A program made the translations under genes and the position numbers. 64,000 bases of DNA, taken from the NCBI RefSeq assembly GCF_963924675.1, contig NC_089219.1, forward strand, positions 153,904,288 through 153,968,287. Direction: 5' to 3'. The number at the start of each line of letters is the position of its first letter. Positions within the stretch are counted from its first letter, which is position 1. This stretch comes from Phocoena phocoena. Its lineage: Eukaryota; Chordata; Mammalia; Artiodactyla; Phocoenidae. Below, piece by piece: positions 1-12,687 of this stretch. The notes under the pieces were generated by a model. That model saw nothing but the letters and a program-made list of their open reading frames with translations, had not been told where the DNA came from and made no database searches.

Positions 1-639
1 GTGTTTTTCCTTTGCTGATTTTAATCTGTGTTCTTTCACGTAGTAGACCATAACCATGAGCATAACATTTTTTCAGAGTTCTTTGAGACCTAGTGAATCA
101 TTAAATCTGAGGGTGATTTGGGGAACACCAGACATGGTATCCAATTGCTTCAGTACCATTTGCTGGAAAAACTATTTTTCGCCATTGACCCCTTTGTCAA
201 AGATCAGTTGGCTCTATTTGGGTGGGTTTATTTCTGTGCTCTCTGTTCTGTTAAATTAATGTATTTACCTATTCTTTCACTAATACCAATGCTGTCTTGT
301 TTACTGTAGCTTCACAGTAAGTGTTGAATTCATATAAAGTCAGCCTTCTGACTTGGTTCTTTTTCTTCAGTATTGGCCTTTTTTTTTCCAGTTAAATCTT
401 GGAATCAACTTGTCAATATTCAGAAAATAACTTGCTGGGATTTTTATTGGGATTATGTGAATTGATAGTCAAGTTGGTAAGAATTGGCATCTTAACAATA
501 TTGAATCTTCCTATTTATTAACATGGATTATCTCTCCATTTATTTAGAGCTTTTAAGTTTTCTTTCATTGGAGTTTTGTAGTTTTCCTCATGAGCATCCT
601 GTACATATTTTGTTAGATTTAAAGCTAAGCATTTATCTG

Positions 640-664
640 TGTGTGTGTGTGTGTGTGTGTGTGC
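640..664. repeat. (GT)n microsatellite
   Basis: About twelve GT units lie inside the old L1. No function is suggested. Confidence 0.95.
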
Positions 665-1762
665 ACTAAGGTAATATCGTATTGTGTTTGAAATTTCAGA
701 TTCCAATTGTTCATTGCTTGTGTATGTGAAAGGAATTGACTTTGCATATTAACATATCCTGAAACCTTTCTACAATTCCTCATTAGTTCCAAGATAGTTT
801 TTGTTGTTGTTGATTTTGTGAGATTTTCTACATAGGCAATCATGCCACCTGTGAACAAAGACAATTTTAGTTATTCCTTCTAAAGCTATATGCCTTTAAT
901 TTCCTTTTTTTCTTGTGTTAATGCATTAGCTTGGGAATCCAATACAATGTGGAAAAGGAGTAGTGAGAGGGGACATCCTTGCCTTGTTCCCAATTTATTT
1001 CCCTTTGTAACAGGAAAAGCATCTAGTTTCTCACAACTAATAATGATGTTAGCTATAGGTTCTTTGTAGATGTTCTTTATAAAGTTGAAGAAGTTTCCCT
1101 CCATTCCTGATTTGCTAAGATTTTTTTGTCATAAATGAGTGATGGATTTTGTCAAATGCTTTTTCTACATCTATCTGATAATGTAATTTTTCTTCTTAAG
1201 CCTATTGATGTGATGAATAACATTAATTGATTTTCAAATGCTGAACCAGGCTTGCAGGCCTGGAATAAATCTCATTTGGTCATGTTGTATAATTCTTTTT
1301 TTATAATTTTTTACATTGTTGGATTTGATTTGCTAATATTTTGTTGAGGATTTTTCCATCTATGTTCATGAGAGATATTGGCCTGTAGCTTTCCTGCTGT
1401 AATATCTTTATCTGGTTTCAGTATCAGGGTAACACTAACCTCATGGAATGAGTTAGGAAGTATTGCTCTGTTTCTATTTTATGAAAGAGATTGTAGAGAA
1501 TTGGTATCATTTCTTCCTTAAATGTTTAGTAGAATTCACTAGTGAACCCATCTGGGTCTGGTGCTTTCTTTTTTGGAAGGCTATTAATTATTGATTCAAT
1601 TTCTTTAATCATTTAAAGGCCTATTCAGATTATCTATTTTTCCTTATGTGAGTTTTGATAGTTTGTGTCTCTCAAGGAACTGATCCATTTAGTCTAAGTC
1701 ATCAAATTTGTGAGCGTAACATTGTTCATAATATTCCTCTATTATCCTTTTTTTAAAAAAAA

Positions 1763-1869
1763 AATTTTGGCTGCATCACACAGCATGTGGGATCTTAGTT
1801 CCCAGGCCAGGGATCGAACCTGCACCCCCTGTGTTGGAAGCATGCAGTCTTAACCACTGGACTGTCAAC
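1763..1869 (-). mobile_element. Truncated tRNA-derived SINE
   Basis: TTTTGGCTGCATCACACAGC, then CATGTGGGATCTTAGTTCCC and a tRNA-like head (GGGATCGAACCTGCACCCCC) in reverse. The element is an internally shortened, diverged CHR-class SINE inside the old L1. Confidence 0.75.
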
Positions 1870-4134
1870 TAATCCCACCCTACTATGGGATTAGTAATGA
1901 GGAGCCCCCTTTCACATATTTCTGATATTAGTAATTATTGTCTTCTCTTTTTCTTTTCTTTGTTGGCCTGGCTAAAGGTTTATCAATTTTATTGATCTTT
2001 TCAAAGAACCAGTTTTTATTGACTTCCTTTATTGATTTCTTGTTTTCAGTTGTTTTGATTTCTGCCCTAATTTTTCAATTTATTTTCTTCTACTTGCTTT
2101 AGGTTTGTATTACCATTATTTACCTAGTCTTCTAAGGTGAACACTTAAAGTAGTGATTTTAGAGTTTTCTTTTTTTCTAATAAATACATTCAATGTTATA
2201 AAATTTCCTCTTAATCACTGCTTTCATGGCGTCACACAAATTTTGATGTATTTTCATTTTCATATAGGTCAAACTATTTTCTCATCTCTCTTGAGACTTC
2301 TTTGACCTATGTATTAGTTATAAGTTTAATCTCCAAATGTTTTTTTTTATTTTCCAGCTATCTTTCTGTTATTGATTTCTAGTTTAAGTGCATTGTGGTC
2401 TAAGAGCACAGTTTGCATGATAAATATTCTTTCAAATATGTTAAGATGTGTTTTATGGCCTAGAATATGCTCTATCTTGGTGAATGTTCCATGTAAGCTT
2501 GAGGAGAACGTGGATTATGTTGCTGTTGGATGAAGTAATCTATAAATGTCAATTAGATCCAGTTGGTTAGTGGCGCTGTTCAATTCAATTGTATTCTTAC
2601 TGATTTTATGCCTGATTTTGACAGACTGGGTCTGTCAAATACTGATAGGGGTGTTGAAGTCTCCAACTATAATAGTGGATTTGTCTATTTCTCCTTGATG
2701 TTCTCAGTTTTTGCCTCACTGTTTTGATGCTCTGTTGTTAGGTGTATACACATTAAGAATTGCTATGTATTCTTGGAGAATTGATTATTTTATCATTATG
2801 CAGTGCCCTTCTTTATCTCTGATAATTTTCGTTGGTCTGAAGTCTGCTTTGTCTGAAGTTGATATGTCTGCTCCAGCTTTCTTTGATTAGTATTGGCATG
2901 GTATATCTTTCTCCACCATTTTACTTTTAATATATTTGTGTCTTTATATTTAAAGTGGATTTCTTATAAATGAGTTGTGTTTTTTAATCAATTATGACAG
3001 TTTCTGTCTTTTAATTTGTATGTTTAGACCATTCACATTTAAAATGATTATTGATACAGTTGGGTTAATTTCTACCATGTTTGTAAATGTGATCTATTGG
3101 TCACACTTGTTCCTTTTTTATCTTCCCCTCTTTTTCTGCCTTCTCTAGTTATAACTGAACGTTTTACAGGATTGCCTTTTCCCTTTTCTTTTAGTATATC
3201 AGTTGTACTTCTTTTTAAATATTTTTAGTGGTTGTCTTAGAGTTTGCAACATACATTTACAACTAACATAAATCCAGATTCAAAGGACATTATACAATTT
3301 CATGAGAGATACAGGTGCTTTATAACAGATTATTCCCAATTCCTCCCTCATGTCTCTTATAGCCTTGCTGTCATTTATTTCACTCATCCATATGCTATAA
3401 TCACCCAATACATTGTTGCTATTATTATTTTGAACAGTTATCTATTAGATTCATTAAGAATAAGAAAAATAAAGGACTTTAATTAAAGATACTCTTCCTT
3501 TTGTTAGGTAGATCTGAGTTTTTGACCTATATCATTTTCCATCCCTCTAAAAACTTCTTTAAATTTTCTTACAAGCAATAGATTTCCTCAATTTTTCTTT
3601 GTCTGAAAAAGTGTTTATTGTTTCTTTATTTTTGAAGGGTAATTTTTTGCTAGATCCAGAACTCTAAGTTGATTTTTTCTCTTTTAACACATTAATATTT
3701 CACTCCATTCTCTTCTTCCTTGTGATTCTGATAATAAGCCTCATGTATTTCTTATCCTTGCTCTTTTAAAGGTAAGGCATATTTTCCTTCTGACTTCTTT
3801 CAAGATTTGCTCTTTGTCTTTGGTGTCCTGTAGTTTGAATATGATATGCCTAAGCATAGTTTTGTGGGGTTTTTTTTTTCATATTTATACTGCTTGGTGT
3901 TCGCTGAGTTTGCTGGATCAGTGATTTTGATGTCTGTCATTAATTTTGGAATTTTAAAAACATTTTATTTATTTTATTTTTGGCCTCAAATATTTCTTCT
4001 GCTTCTTTCTTTCTTCTCATTCTTATATTCCCATTACATGCATGTTACATCTTTTGCAATTGTTCCACATTTCTTGGGTGTTCTTTTATTTTTAATTCTA
4101 TTTTTCTTTTAAAATTTCAGTTTGGGTAGTTTCT

Positions 4135-4748
4135 TATTTTTTAAAATTTATTTATTTATTTTTGGCTGTGTTGGGTCTTCATTGTTGCATGCGGGCTTTC
4201 TCTCATGGCAAGCAGGGGCTAGTCTTCGTTGCAGTGCGCGGGCTTCTCATTGCGGTGTCCTTTCTTGTTGCAAAGTGCAGGGTCTAGACATGTGAGCTTC
4301 AGTAGTTGTGGTGCACAGGCTTAGTTGTTCTGCAGCATGTGGGATCCTCCTGGATCAGGGCTCGAAGCTGTATCCCCTGCATTGGCAGGTGAATTCTATT
4401 TTAAAAAATAAATTTATTTTTATTTTTGGCTGTGTTGGGTCTTTGTTGCTGCACACAGCCTTTCTCTAGTTGCAGCCAGTAGGGGCTACTCTTCATTCCA
4501 GTACATGGGCTTCTCACTGCAGTGGCTTCTCTTGTTGCAGAGCACGGCCTCTAGATACATGGGCTTCAGTAGTTGTGGCATGCAGGCTCAGTAGTTGTGG
4601 CTTGAGTGCTCTAGAGCACAGGCTCAGTAGTTGTGGTGCATGGGCTTAGTTGCTCCATGGCATGTGGGATCTTCCCAGACTAGGACTTGAACCCACGTCC
4701 CTTGCATTAGCAGGCAGATTCTTAACCACTGCACCACTAGGGAAGCCC
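4135..4748 (-). mobile_element. Two tandem long CHR SINEs sharing one TSD
   Basis: Two minus-strand copies of the long CHR form lie end to end: about 4139-4395, which lacks its head, and about 4410-4748, complete to ACTAGGGAAGCCC. A single 12-bp duplication, TGGGTAGTTTCT, flanks the pair (4123-4134 and 4749-4760). This suggests a dimeric insertion, or insertion of the second copy into the first followed by deletion. Confidence 0.85.
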
Positions 4749-5990
4749 TGGGTAGTTTCTATTGATATCTTCAAGACCACTGATTCTTTCCTTGGCTGAT
4801 TCCAGTCTACTGATGAGACTACCAAAGACATTCGTCTTATCTTTTACAATGCTCTTGATTTCTGGCATTTTCTTTTGATTCTTTCTTAGAATTTCCACCT
4901 CTCTGCTTACATTACCCGCCTGTTCTTGCATGTTGCCTACTCTTTCATTAGAGCCTTTAACATATTAATCATAGTAATTTTAACTTCTATATCTGCTCAT
5001 TCAAAAATCTGTGTCTTATCTGAGTTCGGTTCTTTTCAAACTGTGTTTTTACTTGCCTTTTATCATGGCTTGTAATTTTTTGTTGAAAGCTGGACATGAT
5101 GTATCAAGAAATAGAAACTGAAATAATTAAGCTTTTAGTATGAGGAATGGGACTGAGTTTCATGTTTAATGTAGCTGTAAGTGTCAGAGGCTTCAGTGTC
5201 CCCTACTTTCCTTGTTTGTTTGTGTGTTTCCTCTCTTGTTGTCCTTGGGTTTCCCTTAGAATTCCTTCTTAAATAGAGTCTGTGTCTTGCAGCTCTCTCA
5301 TTTGTAATTCACTGTTATAGGTAATCCACTAGAACTTTGTTGATTTGCGGGCAAATTGTTGGGGAGGGGATGCATTCTATAATCTTATATAAATCTCAGC
5401 TTTTTAGTTGGGCCTCAGTCTCTGGGCTGTGCCCTTCAAAAGAATTTCTTAGCCTTTGTGTTTACTCCTTTTACATGAGACAGGAAGGCTAAAGGGGGCC
5501 AGAGTTGGCTAACTGATTTTCTGCAGCTCAGATAAAGCTCTGGTAAAGTAGTTTCCCTTAGAGGACAAGTCTTTGTTATGGACAATGCTCCAGGCCTATT
5601 TCCAAATAATTGCTTTTCCTCTCCCTTTGCAAGGAACATTAGATTTTTTTCCCCAATCTTTAATGTGAGAACTGGGTGGAGCTTCTGGAGGTAAAACAAA
5701 GTGTGCCCTAACTTAGACTGAGCCCTGAGGAATTTTTAACTCTCAAGCTAGTTCATGCTGCGTCTCCAATAATTCATCACAATCACTAAAGTGTTCCTAC
5801 CATTTTATTAAGAAACATAGAATCAGTTAGGAAACATATGAGTTTATTTCCTTTAAAAAATGAGCTAGAGATAGCCTCATCCACCAGAGGGCAGACAGCA
5901 GAAGCAAGAAGAAATACAATCCTGCAGCCTGTGGAACAAAAACCACATTCACAGAGAGACAGGAAGAAAAGACAGAGGGCTATGTGCCAG

Positions 5991-6866
5991 ATGAAGGAAC
6001 AAGATAAAACCCCAGAGAAACAACTAAATGAAGTGGAGAGAGGCAAACTTCCAGAAAAAGATTTCAGAATAATGATAGTGAATATGATCCAGGACCTCGG
6101 AAAAAGAATGGAGGCAAAGATCGAGAAGATGCAAGAAATGTTTAACAAAGACCCAGAAGAATTAACAAAAAAACAGAGATGAACAGTACAATAACTGAAA
6201 TGAAAACTACACTAGAAGGAATCAATAGCACAATAACTGAGGCAGAAGAACGGATAAGTGACCTGGAAGACAGAATGGTGGAATTCACTGCTGCAGAACA
6301 GAATGGAGAAAAAAGAATGAAGAGAAATGAATACAGCCTAAGAGACATCTGGAACAACATTAAAGGCAACAACATTCGCATTATAGGGGTCCCAGAGGAG
6401 AAGAGAGAGAGAGAAAGGACCCAAGAAAATATTTGAAGACATTATAGTCGAAAACTTCCCTAACATGGGAAAGGAAATAGCCACCCAAGTTCAGGAAGCA
6501 CAGAGAGTCTCATACAGGATAAACCCAAGGAGAAACACGCTGAGACACATAGTAATCAAATTGGAAAAAATTAAAGACAAAGAAAACTTATTGAAAGCTG
6601 CAAGGGAAAAATGACAAATAACATACAAGGGAACTCCCATAAGGTTAAAAGCTGATTTGTCAGCAGAAACTCTACAAGCCAGAAGGGAGTGGCATGATAT
6701 ACTTAAAGTGATGAAAGGGAAGAACCTACAACCAAGATTACTCTACCTGGCAAGGATCTCATTCAGAGTAGATGGAGAAATCAAAAGCTTTACAGACAAG
6801 CAAAAGCTAAGAGAATTCAGCACCACCAAACCAGCTCTACAACAAATGCTAAAGGAACTTCTCTAA
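5991..6866 (+). pseudogene. L1 ORF1 remnant (RNA-binding protein)
   Basis: ORF1 encodes the RNA-binding chaperone of the L1 particle. The pieces here cover the coiled coil (NSTITEAEERISDLEDRMVE), the RRM region (NIRIIGVPEE) and the C-terminal domain (ARISFRVDGEIKSFTDKQKL), ending LKELL-stop. At least three frames are needed: one ends at 6182, the second at 6436 and the third covers 6657-6866, with a further stop near 6613. It cannot produce protein. Confidence 0.88.
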
Positions 6867-8020
6867 GTGGGAAACACAAGAGAAGAAAGAGACCTGCAAA
6901 AACAAACCCAAAACAATTGAGAAAATGGTCATAGGAACATACATATCGATAATTACCTTAAACGTGAATGGATTAAATGCTCCAACCAAAAGACACAGGC
7001 TTGCTGAATGGATACAGAAACAAAACCCATATATATGCTTTCTACAAGAGATCCACTTCAGATCTAGGAACACATACAGACTGAAGGTGAGGGGATGGGA
7101 AAAGATATTCCATGGAAATGGAAAACAAAAGAAAGCTGGAGTAGCAATACACATATCAGGTAAAATAGACTTTAAAATAAAAAATGTTACAAGAGACAAG
7201 GAAGGACACTATCTAATGATCAAGGGATCAATCCAAGAAGAAGATATAACAATTATAAATATATATGCACCCAATGTAGGAGCACCTCAATACAGAAGGC
7301 AGCTGCTAACAGCTATAAAAGAGGAAATCGACAGTAACACAATAATAGTGGGGGATGTTAACACCTCACTTACACCAATGGACAGATCATCCAAAATGAA
7401 AATAAATAAGGAAACAGAAGCTTTAAATGACACAATAGACCAGATAGATTTAATTGATATTTATAGGACATTCCATCCAAAAACAGCAGATTACACTTTC
7501 TTCTCCAGTGTGCACGGAACATTCTCCAGGATAGATCACATCTTGGGTCACAAGTCAAGCCTCAGTAAATTTAAGAAAATTGAAATCATATCAAGCATCT
7601 TGTCTGATCACAATGCTATGAGATTAGAAATGAATTACAGGAAAACACCATAAAAAGCACAAACAAATGGAGGCTAAACAATACGTCACTAAATAACCAA
7701 GAGCTCACTGAAGAAATCAAAGAGGAAATCAAAAAATACCTAGAGACGAATGACAATGAAAACACGACAATCCAAAACCTGTGGGATGCAGCAAAAGCAG
7801 TTCTAAGAGGGAAGTTTATAGCTATACAAGCCTATCTCAAGAAACAAGAAAAATCTCAAATAAACAATCTAACCTTACACCTAAAGGAACTAGAGAAAGA
7901 AGAACAAACAAAGCCCTAAGTTAGCAGATGGAAAGAAACCATAAAGACCAGAGCAGAAACAAATGATATAGAAACAAAGAAAACAGTAGCAAATCAATAA
8001 AACTAAAAGCTGGTTCTTTG

Positions 8021-8229
8021 GGCTTCCCTGGTGACGCAGTGGTTGAGAGTCCGCTTGCCGATGCAGGGGACACGGGTGCATGCCCCGGTCCGGGAAGATC
8101 CCACATGCCGCAGAGTGGCTGGGCCCGTGAGCCATGGCCGCTGAGCCTGCGCATCGGGAGCCTGTGCTCCGCAACGGGAGAGGCCACAACAGTGAGAGGC
8201 CCACGTACGGCAAAAAAAAAAAAAAAAAA
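8021..8229 (+). mobile_element. CHR short SINE nested in L1 ORF2
   Basis: Starts GGCTTCCCTGGTGACGCAGT and ends in a poly(A) tract, with a perfect 16-bp TSD AAAAGCTGGTTCTTTG (8005-8020 and 8230-8245). It is younger than the host L1. Confidence 0.96.
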
Positions 8230-10108
8230 AAAAGCTGGTTCTTTGAGAAGATAAACAAAAAATTGATAAACCATTAGCCAGACTCATCAAGAAAAAGAGG
8301 GAGAGGACTCAAATCAATAAAATTAGAAATGTAAAAGGAGAAGTTACAACACACACCACAGAAATACAAAGCATCCTAAGAGACTACTACAAGCAACTCT
8401 ATGCCAATAAAATGGACAACCTGGAAGAAATGGACAAATGCTTAGAAAGGTATAACCTGCCAAGACTGAACCAGGAAGAAATAGAAAATATGAACAGACC
8501 AATCACACGTAATGAAATTGAAACTGTGATTAAAAATTCTCCAACAAACAAAAGTCCAGGACCCGGTGGCTTCACAGGTGAATTCTATCAAACATTTAGA
8601 GAAGAACTAACACTCATCCTTCTCAAACTCTTCCAAAAAATTGCGGAGGGAGGAAGACTCCCAAACTCATTCTATGAGGCCACCATCACCCTGATACCAA
8701 AACCAGACAAAGATACTACAAAAAAAGAAAATTACAGACCAATATCACTGATGAATATAGATGCAAAAATCCTCAACAAAATACTAGCCAACAGAATCCA
8801 ACAACACATTAAAAGGATCATACACTATGATCAAGCAGGATTTACCCCAGAGATGCAAGGATTCTTCAATATACACAAATCAGTCAATGTGATACACCAT
8901 ACTAACAATCTGAAGAATAAGAACCATATGCTCATCTCAATAGATGCAGAAAAAGGTTTTGACAAAATTCAACACCCATTTATGATAAAAACTCTCCAGA
9001 CAGTTGGCATAGAGGGAACCTACCACAACATAATAAAGGCCATATATGACATCATTCTCAATGGTGAAAAACTGAAAGCATTTCCTCTAAGATCAGGAAC
9101 AGACAAGGATGTCCACTCTCACCACTATAATTCAACGTAGTTTTGGAAGTCCTTGCCACGGCAATCAGCAAAGTAAAAGAAATAAAAGGAATACAAATTG
9201 GAAAAGAAGAAGTAAAACTGTCACAGTTTGCAGATGACATGATACTATACATAGAGACTCCTAAATATGCCACCAGAAAACTACTAGAGCTAATCAATGA
9301 ATTTGGTAAAGTTGCAGGATACAAAACTGATGCACAGAAATCTTTCATTCCTATACACTAATGATGAAAAATCTGAAAGAGAAATTAAGGAAACACTCCC
9401 ATTTACCATTGCAACACAAAGAATAAAACACCTAGGAATAAACCTACCTAGAAAGACAAAAGACCTGTATGCAGAAAACTATAAGACACTGATGAAAGAA
9501 ATTAAAGATGATACCAACAGATGGAGAGATATACCATGTTCTTTGATTGGAAGAATCAATATTGTGAAAATGGCTATACTACCCAAAGCAATCTACAGAT
9601 TCAATGCAATCCCTATCAAATTACCAACGGCATTTTTTTTAACGGAACTAGAACAAAAAATCTTAAAATTTGTATGGAGACACAAAAGACCCTGAATAGC
9701 CAAAGCAGTCTTGAGGGAAAAAAATGGAACTGGAGGAATCAGACTCCCTGACTTCAGACTATACTACAAAGCTACAGTAATCAAGACAATATTGTACTGG
9801 CACAAAACAGAAACATAGATCAATGGAACAAGATAGAAAGCCCAGAGATAAACCCACGCACCTATGGTCAACTAATCTATGACAAAGAAGGCAAGGATAT
9901 ACAATGGAGAAAAGACAGTCTCTTCAATTAAGTGGTGCTGGGAAAACTGGACAGCTACATGTAAAAGAAGGAAATTAGAACACTCCCTAACACCATACAC
10001 AAAAATAAACTCAAAATGGATTCGAGACCTAAATGTAAGACCGGACACTATAAAACTCTTAGAGGAAAACATAGGAAGGACACTCTTTGACATCAATCAC
10101 AGCAAGAT

Positions 10109-10322
10109 TTTTTTTTTTTTTTTTTTTTTTTGCGGTACACGGGCCTCTCACTGTTGTGGCCTCGCCCGTTGTGGAGCACAGGCTCCGGATGCGCAGGCTC
10201 AGCAGCCATGGCTCACGGGCCCAGCCGCTCCGCGGCATGTGGGATCTTCCCTGACCGGGGCATGAACCCGTGTCCCCTGCATCGGCAGGCGGACTCTCAA
10301 CCACTGTGCCACCAGGGAAGCC
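10109..10322 (-). mobile_element. CHR short SINE nested in L1 ORF2
   Basis: Poly(T), then the SINE body in reverse, ending CACCAGGGAAGCC. The TSD is CAGCAAGAT (10100-10108 and 10323-10331). Confidence 0.95.
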
Positions 10323-11933
10323 CAGCAAGATCTTTTTTGATCCACCTCCTAGAGTAAAGGAAATAAAAACAAAAATAAACAAATGGGACCTAATGAAACA
10401 AAAACTTCCTTTGTGCAGCAAAAGAAACCATAAACAAGACGAAAAGACAACCCTCTGAATGGGAGAAAATATTTGCAAATCAATCAATGGACGAAGGATT
10501 AATCTCCAAAATATATAAATAGCTCATGCAGCTCAATATTAAAAAAACAAACAACCCAATCCAAAAATGGTCAGAAGACCTAATGGACATTTCTCCAAAG
10601 AAGACATACAGATGGCCAAGAAGCACATGAATAGCTGCTCAACATCACTAATTATTAGAGAAATGCAAATCAAAACTACAATGAGGTATCACCTCACACC
10701 AGTTAGAATGGCCATCATCAGAAAATCTACAAATGACAAATGCTGGAAAGCATGTGGAGAAAAGGGAACCCTCTTGCACTGTTGGTAAGAATGTAAATTG
10801 ATACCACCACTATGGAGAACGGTATGGAGGCTCCTTAAAAAACTAAAAATAGAATCACCATATGATTCAACAATCCCATTACTGGGCATATACCCAGAGA
10901 AAACCATAATTCAAAAAGACACACACACACCCGAATGTTCATTGCAGCATTATTTGCAATAGCCAGGTCATGGAAGCAACCTAAATGCCCATCGACAGAC
11001 GAAGGGATAAAGAAGATGTGGTACATATATACAATGGAATATTACTCAGCCATAAAAAGGAACGAAATTGGGTCATTTATTGAGACGTGGATGGATCTAG
11101 AGACTGTCATACAGAGTGAAGTAAGTCAGAAAGAGAAAAACAAATATCATATATTAACGCATATATGTGGAACCTAGGAAAATGGTACAGATGAACCAGT
11201 TTGCAGGTCAGAAATTGAGATACAGATGTAGAGAACAAACGTATGCTCACAAAGAGGGGCCAGCGGCGGGGTGTGGGGCTGGTGGTGTGATGAATTGGGC
11301 ATTTGGGATTGACATGTATACACTGATGTGTATAAAATTGATGACTAATAAGAACCTGCTGTATAAAAAAATAAATAAAATAAAATTCAAAAAAATGAGC
11401 TATATACACAAAGCTTTGGTAATGCTAATTTTAAAAAAAGGAAAACTCAAATGCCTAGAAATGGGAGGGAGAATTATAGACGAGTATACATGGGCACAAT
11501 GTACAATGAGTCCTGCAAGGCCAAGCCCAGCTCAGTTCGGAGCCTGTGATAGCGCATCCCATGATGATATGGGGAGTTCACGGGAGAGGAAGCTGATACT
11601 TATAGAGTTCCTCAGTCAGCAGGCAGTGAGTGGGTGGAAGCACCCGAAACAGAAGGCTGTGCACCCCCCTGATTGGGAGATGAGATTTCATAATAATGGG
11701 GCAATGGGCCAGAACCATGATGCTGCCACACAGAGCCTTTTTGGACCAGCCTTCCTTGCCAGAGGGAACCCATCACAGGGGGACCAGCAGACCTTGGCCC
11801 AAGGCCCCAAGCTAAAGTCCACTGCCCTTGCACATTTAAAGCCTTGAATAACGAGGAATCTCAGCTTCAACAAGTTTGGTGGAAGATAGAAAAGGCTCAG
11901 GGCCCATTGTGGGGATGGAAAATTCTCCCCACC

Positions 11934-12687
11934 CTCTCCAGCATTTATTATTTCCAGATTATGGAGGTTCCTTAAAAAACTACAAATAGAACTACCATAT
12001 GACTCAGCAATCCCACTACTGGGTGTATACCCTGAGAAAACCATAATTCAAAAAGAGTCATGTACCAAAATGTTCATTGCAACTCTATTTACAATAGCCA
12101 GGAGATGGAAACAACCTAAGTGTCAATCATCGGATGAATGGATAAAGAAGATGTGCCACATATATACAATGGAATATTACTCAGCCATAAAAAGAAATGA
12201 AATTGATCTATTTGTAATGAGGTGGATGGACCTAGAGTCTGTCATACAGAGTGAAGTAAGTCAGAAAGAGAAAGACAAATGCTGTATGTTAACACGTATA
12301 TATGGAATTTAAGGGAAAAAAATGTCATGAAGAACCTAGGTGTAAGACGGGGATAAAGACACAGACCTACTAGAGAATGGACTTGAGGATATGGGGAGGG
12401 GGAAGGGTAAGCTGTGACAAAGTGAGAGAGTGACATGGACATATATACACTACCAAACGTAAAATAGATAGCTAGTGGGAAGCAGCCGCATAGCACAGGG
12501 AGATCAGCTCGGGTGCTTTGTGACCACCTAGAGGGGTGGGATAGGGAAGGTGGGAGGGAGGGAGACGCAAGAGGGAAGAGATATGGGAACATATGTATAT
12601 GTGTTATTGATTCACTTTGTTATAAAGTAGAAACTAACACACCATTGTAAAGCAATTATACTCCAATAAAGATGTAAAAGAAAAAAA
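11934..12687 (+). mobile_element. Short L1 3' end with 5' inversion
   Basis: From about 11960 to the A-rich tail this is the last 0.7 kb of an L1 in plus orientation (ATGGAGGTTCCTTAAAAAAC and on to CCAATAAAGATGTAAAAG). The preceding 26 bp (11934-11959, CTCTCCAGCATTTATTATTT and on) match L1 in the opposite orientation. The TSD is GAAAATTCTCCCCACC (11918-11933), repeated with one mismatch at 12688-12703. This is the structure left by twin priming. Confidence 0.88.

Larger units (their letters stand above)
1..5780 (-). mobile_element. Old, decayed L1 (minus strand)
   Basis: Minus-strand translations in short pieces match L1 ORF2. 886-1104 gives the reverse-transcriptase segment [17 protein letters not shown], and 518-864 gives fragments resembling the region after the FADD box. 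About 2.3-3.1 kb corresponds to the endonuclease end, and 3.1-5.7 kb to the inter-ORF/ORF1 portion. Stops and indels are frequent, and SINEs and a GT microsatellite interrupt it. The 3' end lies beyond the left edge. It may be more than one old insertion. Confidence 0.8.
6925..11177 (+). pseudogene. L1 ORF2 remnant (endonuclease-reverse transcriptase)
   Basis: The frame opens with MVIGTYISIITLNVNGLNAP, the APE-type endonuclease, intact to [16 protein letters not shown] and a stop at 7653 (catalytic SDH retained). After a gap holding a SINE, the reverse-transcriptase domain runs 8412-9140 ([15 protein letters not shown]) and, after a frameshift, 9143-9361 with the FADD catalytic box ([10 protein letters not shown]). 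The C-terminal part resembles L1 to YHILTHICGT near 11177. Multiple stops and two SINEs break it. Confidence 0.9.
5868..11389 (+). mobile_element. 5'-truncated L1 with both ORFs degraded
   Basis: The L1 is bounded by the 13-bp TSD AAAAAATGAGCTA (5855-5867 and about 11390-11402). It starts just upstream of ORF1, so the 5' UTR promoter is missing, and ends in an A-rich tail with ATAAATAAAATAAAATTC. Two CHR SINEs are nested in ORF2. It is not capable of retrotransposition. Confidence 0.93.

Noticed and set aside
8003..8290. Recurring peptides such as [20 protein letters not shown]
   Set aside because: These are translations of CHR SINEs seen at many sites in all frames, not a protein family.
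11167..11847. 226-codon plus-strand open frame
   Set aside because: It begins in the L1 3' UTR, crosses the TSD and continues in unrelated DNA; no domain is visible and it is chance.
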